Source: Blastobasis lacticolella (taxonomy: Eukaryota > Arthropoda > Insecta > Lepidoptera > Blastobasidae). Taken from it: DNA of 64,000 nt. Where the stretch lies: NCBI GenBank assembly GCA_905147135.1, contig LR990060.1, forward strand, positions 11,610,001-11,674,000. The letters run 5' to 3'. A model generated the notes under the pieces. The model ran no database searches and had not been told where the DNA came from. It saw only the letters and a program-made list of their open reading frames with translations. Both the position numbers and the translations under genes were made by a program. Numbering within the stretch: position 1 is the stretch's first letter; each line of letters begins with the position of its first letter. This document shows, in pieces, positions 48,401 through 58,439 of the stretch.

Positions 48401-51400
48401 CATCTCTCTCGCACGCAGGCACATCGCGCCTCGTGTGGTCCCACTCTTACTACGACACGGACGCGTGGGAGAAGCTTCTACAAGAATACTTGCACGACTT
48501 CAGTCTGACGCAATGCAACAGGCACGACACGCCTAAGGTACGGTGAAAATGATAATGATAAGTAATCATCATCATCATCACAGCCCATAACAGTCCACTG
48601 CAGGACTTAGGGCCTCTCCCACGGAAGGGGAGGTTGTTGTCATAATCTCCACGCTTGGCAGGCGGGTTGGAGATATGCAGTGTTGTAAATATAACGATGG
48701 AAAACACTGCTGCCCATTTTTCAGCCTATTGTGACAGCACAAATACTTAATATAAACAACATTAATTCAGTCAAATATTTTTAAATTTTCATATATTTTT
48801 ATTTCATTTTGAATGTAATAATGTTTATCAATATTTCAATGTGTTTAAATAGCCCACTTGGTTTTTATAGTGGCAACCTATTTGTTTACAATTTTGATCT
48901 TTAATTTGATCTCATACTTTAGTATTTTCTTATCGAAGTACCTCAAGGCCCATTCTTGGAACCTAACTTTTTTACGGTGTACCTCAAGGCTCAATCTTGG
49001 GACCTACAATTTATTTATTGGAGTACCACAAGGCTCAATCTTAGGACCTACTGTTTTCTTATCGGAGTAGACATTAGACATTATTTAATGGTAACTTTTC
49101 ATTACACGTCATAAAATCATTATAATATTCCAATTATTTAACTTAATTAAATGAATTACCATTTTAAGTTACATGATAAATAAAATGTGATATAAAATTA
49201 ATAAATGTCAAGATTATAAATAAGCATATTAATCAAAATGTCAATAGTAGTTCTATCTAGCTAATAAAAGAAGATACAATATGTCATTCAATAATAATCA
49301 TAATGTCATTAATTATTAATGGATAGTAAGCGCGTAAAATTCGTCCATACTATAAAAGTACCTCAAGACCTTTCTTGTTTCCCCCAGATGGCGCTGGTCT
49401 CCTGCGTAGTGAACTCCGGGTCGCGTCTCACGCCGTTCCTGTTCCGCTCCTACGAATGCGGCTTCCGTGTCCGGTCCGTGTTCCCGGGCACGTCCCGCGC
49501 CCGGCTCTGGCACGCCGTCCGGGCTTCCGCCGCCGCGCCGACATACTTCAACGAGTTCAGATTGGACGGGCTATTGCATCAGGTGGGTGGATGAATTTTA
49601 TTTTTGTTTGATTCATAGATAAACACTATAGCTCGCTAAAGCGTTTATCTATGAAAACAAGCTAAAGCTAAAGCTCAGGGTTTCCCAACCTGTAGTTTTA
49701 ATTTTTGATGATAAGAAGATACACATAGGGCTTTAACAGACATTAAATCTAATGAACAGAGAATATTAGCTTGCTTTTCAAAGCAAAATTTCTCAAATTA
49801 AGGTTTGAAATCGATACTTTCAGATCTTATTCTAAATGGATTTGCGACATTTTGATCTTCTCCCGACGCCCAGAGGTTCCCAAGTTGTCCAAAGTTTTGG
49901 GAACCTCTGCTGTAGGTCATACAAAATCGGTATACAGGATTGTTAAATGAATCCCATTCCCAACAGGACGGCGGCATAATGGTGAACAACCCGACAGGCG
50001 TAGGCCTGCACGAAGCCAAACTACTATACGGTGCGAACGCAGTCAAAAACGGCACAGTAATCTCTATAGGCACCGGGAAGGCTCTCCACAAACACATGGA
50101 CTACCACCTGATAAGCAAGGGTCTGGCGAAAGAAACTCCTGGGACCAGTTGGCGTGACAAGTTTAATAAGATTCTGGATTCCGCTACCGATACTGAGGGT
50201 GAGATTTTTTTTATACTACTCAGTGACAAACGAGCAGGCAGCCCACCTGATGGTAAGTGGTAACTGTCGCCCATAGCATGGTCTCCACAAATACGTGGAC
50301 GCAAGAAGCAATTCAACAAGATTCTATACTCCGCTACTGATACTGAGGGTGAGATTTTTCTTACACTTTCGCTGCGGACGCTAATATCAAATAGTTGAGC
50401 GCAGTGCTGACACAAATAGCCAGTTGGTAGTGCACACAGGTGTAGGGGTTGTGTTGAATTAAATTACTTAACGGATTTTGATTCGGTTTTGATAGTTTGG
50501 TAGCTTAAAGTCTAGGTACAATCTGAGCCATGTTTCATCTAATTCGGTAGGTAGAACCAGAGATACAGCTTGACCTCTTCCTAGTACTAGCAATAAGGAG
50601 GTCATTTAAAATGGTAATGCGGGCGAAAGCTAAACTGTCATAAAACTATTTCCAAAAGTCGCTCTAGCGTTCTAAATCTAGCTTTTAGATTTTTTTATTG
50701 TTGATAGGCTTGCATTTGACCTCAACTCACCTGATGGAAAGCGACGATGAGGTCGAAGATGTAGAATGCGTGCCTAGAAGATACTTCTTGTTAAAAACAT
50801 GTAACTCATCCACCCTGTAACCTGTAACACTACCTGCTGTTAAATTCCTGTCTCAATTTCTGTAAAGGTTGCCTGGAAGAGATCTCTTGTAGTGTGCCTT
50901 TGCTCATGTGTGTTCCTTGTTTGTTATGTTTTATGAGCAATAAAATGTTTATCTATCTATCTATCTAACCTTACAGGTATCCACCTGATGCTAAACGACC
51001 TGTTGCCACCTGGTGGCTACTACCGTTTCAACCCTCCCCTGATGGAAGAATGTGCCATGGATGAGATAAGCCCGGACAAATTGGATCGCCTAGTCACTGA
51101 TACTGATGCCTATATCAGAAGGAATCAGCATAAGTTCGAACAGGTATGTTTACTAAAGCAAGATAGAAAAGCTGGAAAGTGTCGGGAAATCACCGACGCA
51201 AGTTTTTTTACCGAAAAATGTTGGGAAGTCATCGACTAAGTTTTTTACCGAAAAATGGGGGGAAATCACCGACGTGAGTTTTTTTTACCGAATTTTGTCG
51301 GTAAGTCACAGATCAAATATTTACCGAAAAATGACGGGAAATCACCGACTGAGTTTTTACCGAAAAATTACAGGAAATCCCCGATTAAAAGGCTTTAAAT

Positions 51401-52180
51401 AAAAATGTCGGGAAACCACCGACAAGGCTTTTTTTTTACCACTAAGCTGGTAAAAAAGCTTACGGTCTGCCTAATGGTAAACAGCCTATGGACGTTTGTC
51501 AAAACCTTTTCACCCCTTTCTTGAAGAACTCCATGTTGTACTCAGTACACATAATACTCAAACATTTCCTGAACTACTGAACCAATGTTAATGAAACAAA
51601 GCTCAGAACCATTTCGATTAAACAAATACAAAACATAAAATAAAGAAAGCATCGAACTCGGTCCATCCGTTCGGGAGCTACGGTGTCACACATCCGCCTT
51701 GACCATGGTCCAGGATTTGGTAGATCCGATAATTACAGTAGAGCGACTGCCATCTGACCTCCGCGACCCTGCTACCAGGGGAACCTGACCAGATTGGATC
51801 ATGGTTACACATCCAGTCACCCAAATGTGTAGGTTTCATCACGATGTTTTCCCTCACCGTAAGAGCATCGGTTAGTGTTCAACTAATGTACATAACTCAG
51901 AAAAGAGTCATTGGTACATGGCCGGATTCGAATCTGGCACCTCTCGCTTACGAGTCGGAAACCCTAACCGCTCGGCCACCGAGTCTTTTAGATTGAGGAA
52001 TAAACCTACCTATACCGAATGACTGTACCTATTAATAATGATATCGCAATAAATAAATAAATAAATCATTCTACTCCCCAGGCGGCCATGATGCTAACTC
52101 GAAAGCGCAGTATCGTCCAACGCGCAGTGGATTTCGTCCAACACCGTTCCATGCTCATGGGCATTGCCCAGGGGAACTGA
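42487..52180 (+). CDS. PNPLA8: Patatin-like phospholipase 8-type (calcium-independent phospholipase A2 gamma-like)
   Basis: Eleven exons: 42487-42604, 43854-44191, 45330-45467, 46284-46376, 47198-47396, 47948-48034, 48419-48537, 49388-49582, 49967-50198, 50977-51143 and 52082-52180. The 1785 bases keep phase throughout and give 594 residues. The patatin domain starts near residue 247 with [12 protein letters not shown] (oxyanion hole, DGGGIRG at 251-257). The nucleophile is Ser286 in GVSTG and the Asp partner is Asp430 in DGGIMVNNP. The enzyme should hydrolyse fatty acyl chains from membrane phospholipids without calcium; mammalian relatives act in mitochondria and peroxisomes. The N-terminal 230 residues carry armadillo-like helices ([20 protein letters not shown]), as in this subfamily. 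It is shorter than the human protein (782) because the unstructured N-terminus is reduced, and it ends AQGN with no peroxisomal SKL. The start codon is the first in frame; an upstream coding exon cannot be excluded. Confidence 0.92.
43560..43832. mobile_element. SINE-S1 3' part (+) and LINE 3' tail (-) before PNPLA8 exon 2
   Basis: 43560-43690 is a SINE-S1 3' half (TCACCGGAGTCAGATGGC to GACATTAATGCCAAGAC). 43738-43832 is an antisense type 2 LINE tail (GCAAGCTTGCTCCTGATGG, GATTAGCAACACCAGGGG). The latter ends about 20 bases before the exon 2 acceptor. Confidence 0.6.
44936..45242 (+). mobile_element. SINE-S1 copy with internal deletion
   Basis: tRNA-like head CCTCGGTGGCCGAGCGGTTG with B box GGTTCGAATCC, then GAGTTATGTATATTAGTTGA and the 3' end GCACATTAACGCCAAGACGA. 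In intron 2 of PNPLA8. Confidence 0.8.
45580..45775 (+). mobile_element. RTE-like LINE 3' end
   Basis: The frame reads [34 protein letters not shown], followed by the GATGATGATGATA tail. In intron 3 of PNPLA8. Confidence 0.75.
46024..46245 (-). mobile_element. RepA copy
   Basis: TCATCATCACAGCCCATAAC to GCCGGACACCACACGGC, with a short central deletion. It lies just before PNPLA8 exon 4. Confidence 0.7.
46430..46910 (-). mobile_element. LINE 3' ends (type 2, then a type 1 fragment)
   Basis: 46430-46690 parallels 22972-23290, including GGTATTCTGTAAAGCGGAGG. 46852-46910 has CCACTAAGGTGGCAAACAAA of the type 1 tail. Intron 4 of PNPLA8. Confidence 0.55.
48565..48727 (-). mobile_element. RepA copy, 5' truncated
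   Basis: ATCATCATCATCACAGCCCA to GCTGCCCATTTTTCAGCCTA; the family's 5' part is missing, as expected from incomplete reverse transcription. Confidence 0.75.
48936..49070 (+). repeat. Triplicated reverse-transcriptase motif ([14 protein letters not shown])
   Basis: GTACCTCAAGGCCCATTCTT, GTACCTCAAGGCTCAATCTT and GTACCACAAGGCTCAATCTT begin at 48938, 48979 and 49023, spaced 41-44 bases. The last frame reads [13 protein letters not shown], the RT block 4 signature of non-LTR elements. No other RT domain is nearby. In intron 7 of PNPLA8. Confidence 0.55.
50212..50282 (-). mobile_element. LINE 3' tail (type 2) fragment
   Basis: GTGACAAACGAGCAGGCAGC and CCTGATGGTAAGTGGTAACT. It lies between exon 9 of PNPLA8 and the duplicate of its end. 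Confidence 0.55.
50306..50370 (+). pseudogene. Partial duplicate of PNPLA8 exon 9 end with donor site
   Basis: It repeats the last 43 bases of exon 9 and the first 15 of intron 9 with few changes ([12 protein letters not shown] versus [12 protein letters not shown]). The donor GG|GTGAGA is kept at 50348/50349. There is no convincing acceptor before it. Confidence 0.55.
51160..51420. repeat. Minisatellite of about seven 38-bp units
   Basis: Units centre on TTTACCGAAAAATGTCGGGA and ATCACCGAC, with clear divergence between units. They abut the LINE tail at 51425-51545. Two units of the same sequence abut the tail at 4978. Confidence 0.7.
51425..51545 (-). mobile_element. LINE 3' tail (type 1)
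   Basis: TTTTACCACTAAGCTGGTAA, CTTACGGTCTGCC and CACCCCTTTCTTGAAGAACT match the tail at 4978-5155. Confidence 0.6.
51680..51990 (-). mobile_element. SINE-S1 copy
   Basis: CACATCCGCCTTGACCATGG through the head GCTTACGAGTCGGAAACCCT and CCGCTCGGCCACCGAG. In intron 10 of PNPLA8. Confidence 0.8.
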
Positions 52181-52274
52181 CGGCATGGGGACTGCGAGAC
52201 AGAGGCTGAGGAGCCCTGCTGAGAAGGGGCTGCTGTCCTGACGAGATAGGACGAAAGAAAAAAAGAAAATGGGT

Positions 52275-52565
52275 AGATACACAGCGCCATCTAGCCCCAA
52301 AGTAGCGAAGCTTGTGGTAAACAAATGATAATATTATACTACTTAATTATGAAAAAAATAATGGACAGCTTCGGGCAGCGCCATCTAGCCTCAAAGTTGT
52401 GAAGATTGTGGTAAACAAATTGTAATATTATACTACTTAATCATAATGGCGTCAATAAGACTACGTTGTTCTTTTAGAAAATCCTTTACAGCGCCATCTA
52501 GCACCAAACTAGCGAAACATGTGCTAGACAAATTATATTAAAAATATGCTACTTAATCATATTGG
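52275..52565 (+). repeat. Three tandem units with AGCGCCATCTAGC after PNPLA8
   Basis: Units start near 52281, 52374 and 52488. Each has AGCGCCATCTAGC, then AAAGT and GTGGTAAACAAATT or a variant, then TACTACTTAAT. The first begins about 100 bases after the PNPLA8 stop, so they may be in its 3' UTR. A fourth relative is at 5202-5265. Confidence 0.65.
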
Positions 52566-52587
52566 CGTCAATATCCCGGTTGTGCTA

Positions 52588-52810
52588 GGTCGAGGTCCAG
52601 GGTCCAGGATTTGGCAGATCAGGTAATTGCAGTGGAGCGACTGCCATCTGACCTCCGTGACCTGACCTTACTGTATATTTATGATACATACTTATCGTGA
52701 TACTCAGACCGGTAATAGAAATTAAAATTTGTAACTTCAATTTCTACCCGGCCGGGAATCGAATACGGGCCCTCTGCGTAGCGGGGCACCACTGAACCAC
52801 TCTGTACCTT
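52588..52810 (-). mobile_element. SINE-S1 fragment followed by SINE-S2 fragment
   Basis: 52588-52670 holds GGTCCAGGATTTGGCAGATC and CTGCCATCTGACCTCCGTGA. 52690-52805 holds the S2 body and head (GACCGGTAATAGAAATTAAA, GGGCCCTCTGCGTAG). Confidence 0.6.
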
Positions 52811-52849
52811 TGTGTACCTATTCTAGTAGCATTATTTCATGGTACGAGA

Positions 52850-54545
52850 AAACTTTCTGTCCTTATTGGCTGTAGTCAATAATTTTGAAAACTATGATAT
52901 GAACTCAGGAGTTCTAACTATATGCTTTAGCTAGTGCAGCTATATAGTAAGGCTAATTAATATTCTTATCTTAAGCCCCATATACATAAGTCAAGTATTT
53001 AACAAATTTCAAGTTTTTCATACCGAAAACCATAATTGAAATCCACTCGAATCGAGGCGACCATTTCAAAAATATGACCACTGGTACTGGACTCGCTGTA
53101 GTTTAAACAGTCACATGCCACTGTCCTTGACCAATGTATCGGGCATTACATGCTTGCGATGTCGGTATATGATAATAACATGTCATATATAAAAAATACA
53201 TGTTTGTAAATGATAAACCTATATGATTAAGCCTGGCTTGCATCAAATTCTTATACACGTTTAGGAATGGCGTTCAACATTTTTTTGTATGAACTTTTTT
53301 GTTTAAGTATAAACTTAAAAAGTTACCGAAAATTCTTACTAATACTTTGTTACTTCGTTTAATAAATGAAATTGAAAATTAAATGCGTTTTCAAAATTTG
53401 GTGCACGCTATGTAGGTTCAAAGTTAAGATCGTCCAAGTAATTGTTTTAATATTGAAATTCTACATTGGAATTCTAATACTAATATTGAAATCTTGTAAC
53501 GTGTAGTAGCCAGGTTTTTGATATTAGACATACTCGTATAATTTCTTTTGAAGGTAAAATAATTAGTAATGATATTATTGAGACACCTACAGGTTCAAAT
53601 TGCTCAATTTGCAAATGTTTTATAATCGAAAATTTTATTTCTGTTAGCAAAGAGTAAATCATGTTATTTGGAGTGGCCTTACGAATACGAAAGTTGTTAA
53701 AAAGCTTTTTAAAAAAATATTACGCAATATTTAAGTTCATATCATTGTGTTATCAGAGGAAATTAATAAAAAAATATACGATATAGTTATAGAAATGTGT
53801 TACACGTTCTTACATTAAGTATTGCTTATTCAAATTCTTTACATTTAATAATAAAGAACGAAATTTATTTGTTTGCCATGAGAAGTCTATTGCATTTCAT
53901 AGTGTAGGTATATTGTTTGTCCATTGTACATTTTATAATATAGCTTAGCTATAGAATAATTATACTAATAAATATTTAGATTAAGACAATTCATTCTTCG
54001 GAGATCGAATTCTAGCAGATAGTCGATTTTAGGAATCTAGTCATTAGTCTTTTAAAGCAAAATTTAAAAGTTTTTAAACTGGCATCTATGTAAACACAGG
54101 TTCTTAAAATATTAAATTTTCAACCATTTGTATTTTTATACTTACGCATACTGTGACTATAAAAATTAAACACGATCTTAAGTTTGTAAAAACTATAGTA
54201 GTAGGTTGATTTAGCATAATTTAGAAAAAAGTAATAATACTGAAAAAGTAATTTAGCATAATTTACTTTTTAGATTAGTCACGAATATTAAAGGGTTTCT
54301 CTTCGCAATATTTCCACTACTGTAGATATTACAAATTATGTGTAATGATAATAATAATAGTTATTTTTAATTGTTAATATAATTATATTTAAAAAAGTTT
54401 AAATATACCGATGTGTGAACTCACGATGTTAGTTTAGTTTTAGTTGTTTTGTTAATTAGTTAGTTACTCAAATGTGATATTATCTAGTTTAATATAAAAA
54501 GCGATAAATAAATAATATATTAAAAATAAGCTGTATTTTCTTTTA
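52850..54545. other. Long AT-rich stretch without recognised genes
   Basis: It is unusually free of the window's repeat families. It ends in AAATAAATAATATAT near 54510, which includes AATAAA, and may contain an extended PNPLA8 3' UTR. This is a guess from position. Confidence 0.35.
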
Positions 54546-54564
54546 CCCTTTGGTTAGACAAAAT

Positions 54565-54680
54565 TGGCCCTGGACATCGACTTGGATGCAGAAGCCTATA
54601 GCTTACAACATGAGGATGCCCAAGACCGGGCCAAGTGGAGAAGAAAACCGGGGATGAAGAACAGAGAGAAAAGACATTAG
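54565..54680 (+). mobile_element. RTE-like LINE C-terminal fragment
   Basis: The frame reads LDIDLDAEAYSLQHEDAQDR and AKWRRKPG, related to 45580-45775. Confidence 0.6.
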
Positions 54681-54689
54681 GTCCCACCA

Positions 54690-55000
54690 AAAACACTCGT
54701 GAACCTAAAATAAGGCTAAGGTTCCTCTCAAAAAATCTCAGTCTCTTAAATAGTTAATCTAAAATTTGACCAATTTGGCCACAATTTTAATCTACCTAAA
54801 TTACATACCCAAACGATAAAAATGAGGCCAAAACTTGGACTAATTTTAGATCTGAGTACTTTAAGTGACCGAGGTGTTTGGACAGGAATTTTGGCCTTAT
54901 TTTACACAAGCGTTTTGTGTTGGATTTAGATGGCACAACCCGTTAGGGAAAAATCGATCCGCCAGCCAGAGTTTCTTCTGTCTAAAATAACGGGGTCGTA
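54690..55000. other. Unrecognised spacer
   Basis: AT-rich; nothing recognised. Confidence 0.3.
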
Positions 55001-55002
55001 CA

Positions 55003-55110
55003 TACATACAGACATGAAGCTCACGCCTGTGTCCCACAGGTGGGCTAGGCAGATTCTATGGACCGCCACTTTGCTCTGTCCTGACACAACTCCCTAGCCT
55101 CGCATATATC
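55003..55110. repeat. Interspersed repeat with CACGCCTGTGTCCCACAGG
   Basis: Same block as 1686-1792 and 58185-58290, here with CTCGCATATATCCACAATTC at its end. Confidence 0.6.
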
Positions 55111-55516
55111 CACAATTCTTTTCATACAAGAAGTATTTTTAAATGTTGTAAATAAAATAAACTGTTAATGGAAATAATCTGTTTATTGTCATATAAATAG
55201 CACCACTAAACATAAAAATATAAGAACTTAACATACCAATGTAAAAGACTAGTTAAATATTCCCTAGCTGGAATTTGTTCATATTTTAGTGACCTTGACT
55301 CTTCTTGGTCTATACAGGCTTCCTGGTCTCCGATCTAGGTCCTGGGGTCTAGATTTCATATTATTCAGACCCCTGAAGAATGCTTGCTTCTATTTTTAAT
55401 GTGGATGTCGATTTTCCTGCAAGTAAAATAAACTTTCAGTTATTATTTTGTAAATATAAATCACCTCGGAATCTCACCAGGAAATAATAACATCTCCTTT
55501 AATGTAGAATAATCGA
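55111..55516. other. Unrecognised spacer
   Basis: AT-rich. It contains CAGGCTTCCTGGTCTCCGAT and no supportable exon. Confidence 0.3.
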
Positions 55517-56000
55517 TGGAGCTTCGGTGGCCGAGTGGTATCCGACTCGGAAGCGAGAGGTACTCGGTTCGAATCTCACTGCGGCCATGTACTATGACTA
55601 TTTTCTGAGTTATGTACATTAGTTAAATGCTAAATGCTCTTACGGTAAGGGAAAACCTGCACATTCAGGCAGCTTAATGTGTAACCGTGATCTAATCTGT
55701 AGCCGTATTCACAATGATTCGAAACCGTTTCCGAACGATTCGACACGAAATTCGTGAGTGGCGAATCCGTGTCGATCGATTCGAAAACAGTTATTCAGAA
55801 TCCCGATAGATTCCACGGAAACTCTCGCTATGAAAATTTCATCAAAATTAACTGAAACCACATTTTTCTGAACTTTTGCGGGGTCCTTTGTCGATTCCGT
55901 ATCCGAATCCGATTTCCGAGCCATTGTGAATACGGCTACTGGTCAGGTTCCCCTGGTAGCAGGGTCACGGAGATCAGATGGCAGTTGCTCCACTGTAATT
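55517..56000 (+). mobile_element. SINE-S1 copy split by an M1 MITE
   Basis: The head TTCGGTGGCCGAGTGGTATC and body up to TGTAACCGTGATCTAATCT are followed, after the MITE, by GGTCAGGTTCCCCTGGTAGC and TCAGATGGCAGTTGCTCCAC. Intact family members read straight through AATCTGGTCAGG. Confidence 0.8.
55699..55939 (-). mobile_element. MITE family M1 copy inside a SINE
   Basis: Ends GTAGCCGTATTCACAATG and CATTGTGAATACGGCTAC. A short deletion shortens its open frame to 71 codons without closing it. Confidence 0.85.
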
Positions 56001-56619
56001 CTAAATTGTCAGGTGACCTGAGTGCTCGTTTGCCTCATTCTTGTACATAAGACAATTTCGATAAAAAATATGTAATACTATAATTATCATATAAAGTATC
56101 AAAATATATTGTTAGCAAATACCTAAAAGTTTGTATTCATTTTTGACATGATGGTAGCCATATTTTTTACATGAATGAATAAATCTTAATTAAAAAACCC
56201 TACCCTACCCTAGCTTATGAGTTAGTGTAAACGACACCGTTTCACGTTGTCGGTCATGGCCGACATTGGCGGTCAAAAGGTTAACAAACCAGCCACCCAA
56301 CTTAGTACAAGATCCGGCCATAGCAATCGATTTTATTTTATTAACTGATGAGGGAAGATATTCTGTGGCCGGATTTTAGACCAACCGCAACACCTTAGCT
56401 CACCTTTCCAAAGCCATCCTAGAGTCCATCCATCCAACCCTACGTGGTCAGTAGTGTGCAATATTCCCCCAAAGACTTGACACCTTCCCTGCCGGCTACG
56501 CGGACTTTCTGTCCAGAGACGGCGAGGTTGATATGGGCGTTGTGGAGTTCAGCCACTTGGGTGGACGAGGCGGCGGCCGGGTCGCCAGAGCCGCTTAGGC
56601 TGCCTAACCTGTGGAGATA

Positions 56620-56885
56620 TATCATCATCATCATCATCATCACATCCCATAACAGTCCACTGCAGGACTTAGGGCCTCTCCCACGAAAGGGGAGGTTATT
56701 GCCATAATCTCCACGCTTGGCAGACGGGTTGGAGATCGCAATGTTGTAAATATAACAATGGAAAACGCTGCTGCCCATTTTCCAGCCTACGGGGACTCTA
56801 GATATTTTGCCTCGTAAACATTAGTCGCCTTGTACGACACCCACGAGTGTAAGGGGTTGGTGTTATTCTACTCTGCCACACGGCA
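56620..56885 (-). mobile_element. RepA copy with target-site duplication at the copied exon 12
   Basis: TAGGCTGCCTAACCT lies on the left at about 56596-56610 and recurs on the right near 56893-56907. The element starts with an (ATC)n run, the reverse of its GAT tail. The left duplicate is the start of the copied exon 12, so the insertion copied the acceptor region. Confidence 0.75.
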
Positions 56886-56929
56886 ATATAGGCTGCCTAA
56901 CCTTTAGGATATATATTTTTGTTTTAATG

Positions 56930-57070
56930 ACCGGTTTCAAGATGACATTTAAAATAGAAAAGAGTTTTTATTATCGTCAATAGATGGCGCACACAAGGAC
57001 CTGACGGAATGATTGACTATTTGGGACAAGTTTTAACGGGGTGATGATAATTTAACAACATGGGCTAGCT
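56930..57070. repeat. Left arm of an inverted repeat pair
   Basis: TTCAAGATGACATTTAAA, TATCGTCAATAGATGGCGCA and CAACATGGGCTAGCT appear inverted at 59062-59245. The arms are imperfect. Confidence 0.65.
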
Positions 57071-57167
57071 CATGAGAGAGTCTCTCAGAGTCTCTGAGAG
57101 GTATTTGGGTTTGTAGAGGAAGTGTTAATTCTATTTTAATAAATACATTTTCCGTTTGAGTTTTAAG

Positions 57168-58085
57168 GATGCTCACCAGAACTCGTTCCCGGGATGCGCG
57201 TTCCCGTCCCACGGGTAGGTCATGACTAGTAGTTTCCCCGGTACCCTAGTAGTAAAGTGGCGATGCTCACCAGAACTCGTTCCCGGGATGCGCGTTCCCG
57301 TCCCACGGGTAGGTCATGACTAGTAGTTTCCCCGGTACCCTAGTAGTAAAGTGGCGATGCTCACCAGAACTCGTTCCCGGGATGCGCGTTCCCGTCCCAC
57401 GGGTAGGTCATGACTAGCAGTTTCCCCGGTACCCTAGTAGTAAAGTGGCGATGCTCACCAGAACTCGTTCCCGGGATGCGCGTTCCCGTCCCACGGGTAG
57501 GTCATGACTAGTAGTTTCCCCGGTACCCTAGTAGTAAAGTGGCGATGCTCACCAGAACTCGTTCCCGGGATGCGCGTTCCCGTCCCACGGGTAGGTCATG
57601 ACTAGTAGTTTCCCCGGTACCCTAGTAGTAAAGTGGCGATGCTCACCAGAACTCGTTCCCGGGATGCGCGTTCCCGTCCCACGGGTAGGTCATGACTAGT
57701 AGTTTCCCCGGTACCCTAGTAGTAAAGTGGCGATGCTCACCAGAACTCGTTCCCGGGATGCGCGTTCCCGTCCCACGGGTAGGTCATGACTAGTAGTTTC
57801 CCCGGTACCCTAGTAGTAAAGTGGCGATGCTCACCAGAACTCGTTCCCGGGATGCGCGTTCCCGTCCCACGGGTAGGTCATGACTAGTAGTTTCCCCGGT
57901 ACCCTAGTAGTAAAGTGGCGATGCTCACCAGAACTCGTTCCCGGGATGCGCGTTCCCGTCCCACGGGTAGGTCATGACTAGTAGTTTCCCCGGTACCCTA
58001 GTAGTAAAGTGGCGATGCTCACCAGAACTCGTTCCCGGGATGCGCGTTCCCGTCCCACGGGTAGGTCATGACTAGTAGTTTCCCC
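57168..58085 (-). repeat. Tandem array of ten 94-bp units carrying a splice donor
   Basis: Units start at 57168, 57262, 57356, 57450, 57544, 57638, 57732, 57826, 57920 and 58014; the last is joined to the rest of the copied exon 11. Read on the minus strand each unit is the exon end from GGGGAAACTACTAGTCATGA to GGAACGAGTTCTG, then GTGAGCATCGCC and some 20 intron bases. Units are almost identical; the one visible change is TAGCAG for TAGTAG in the third unit. There is no spacer diversity. Confidence 0.95.
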
Positions 58086-58184
58086 GCGTGTTCGCCTGTC
58101 AGCTTGGCTGATGGCTCGCGGTCCTCTAGTTGGACGTTGATTCCACCTGTTGGGAGTAAAGTAACATAATATACCTACATACAA

Positions 58185-58290
58185 ACATACATTAAGCTCA
58201 CGCCTGTGTCCCACAGGTGGGCTAGGCAGAGAATATGGACCGCCACTTTGCTCTGTCCTGACACGACTCCCTAGCCTCGCATACATCCAC
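58185..58290. repeat. Interspersed repeat with CACGCCTGTGTCCCACAGG
   Basis: Third copy of the block at 1686-1792. It interrupts the intron between the copied exons 10 and 11. Confidence 0.6.
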
Positions 58291-58439
58291 AACTCTTTCC
58301 ATACATCTCCTATTATTCATGCCACTTTGGACCCTAGCTTTTTTGAGAACATTACTGATCTGATCAGTGAATGTTTTCACTCAGGAAAATATATTGAAAG
58401 CGATTTGTGAAAAAACTCAGTCTGTTAAGTTTTCACGCC

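Noticed and set aside
57168..58085. CRISPR-like regular repeats
   Set aside because: The units are contiguous copies with no variable spacers, they derive from a coding exon, and the DNA is eukaryotic.
57978..58292. 104-codon open frame over the array
   Set aside because: It is out of frame with the copied exon (reads RWNQRPTRGPRAIS instead of GINVQLEDREPSA) and ends by chance in the repeat.
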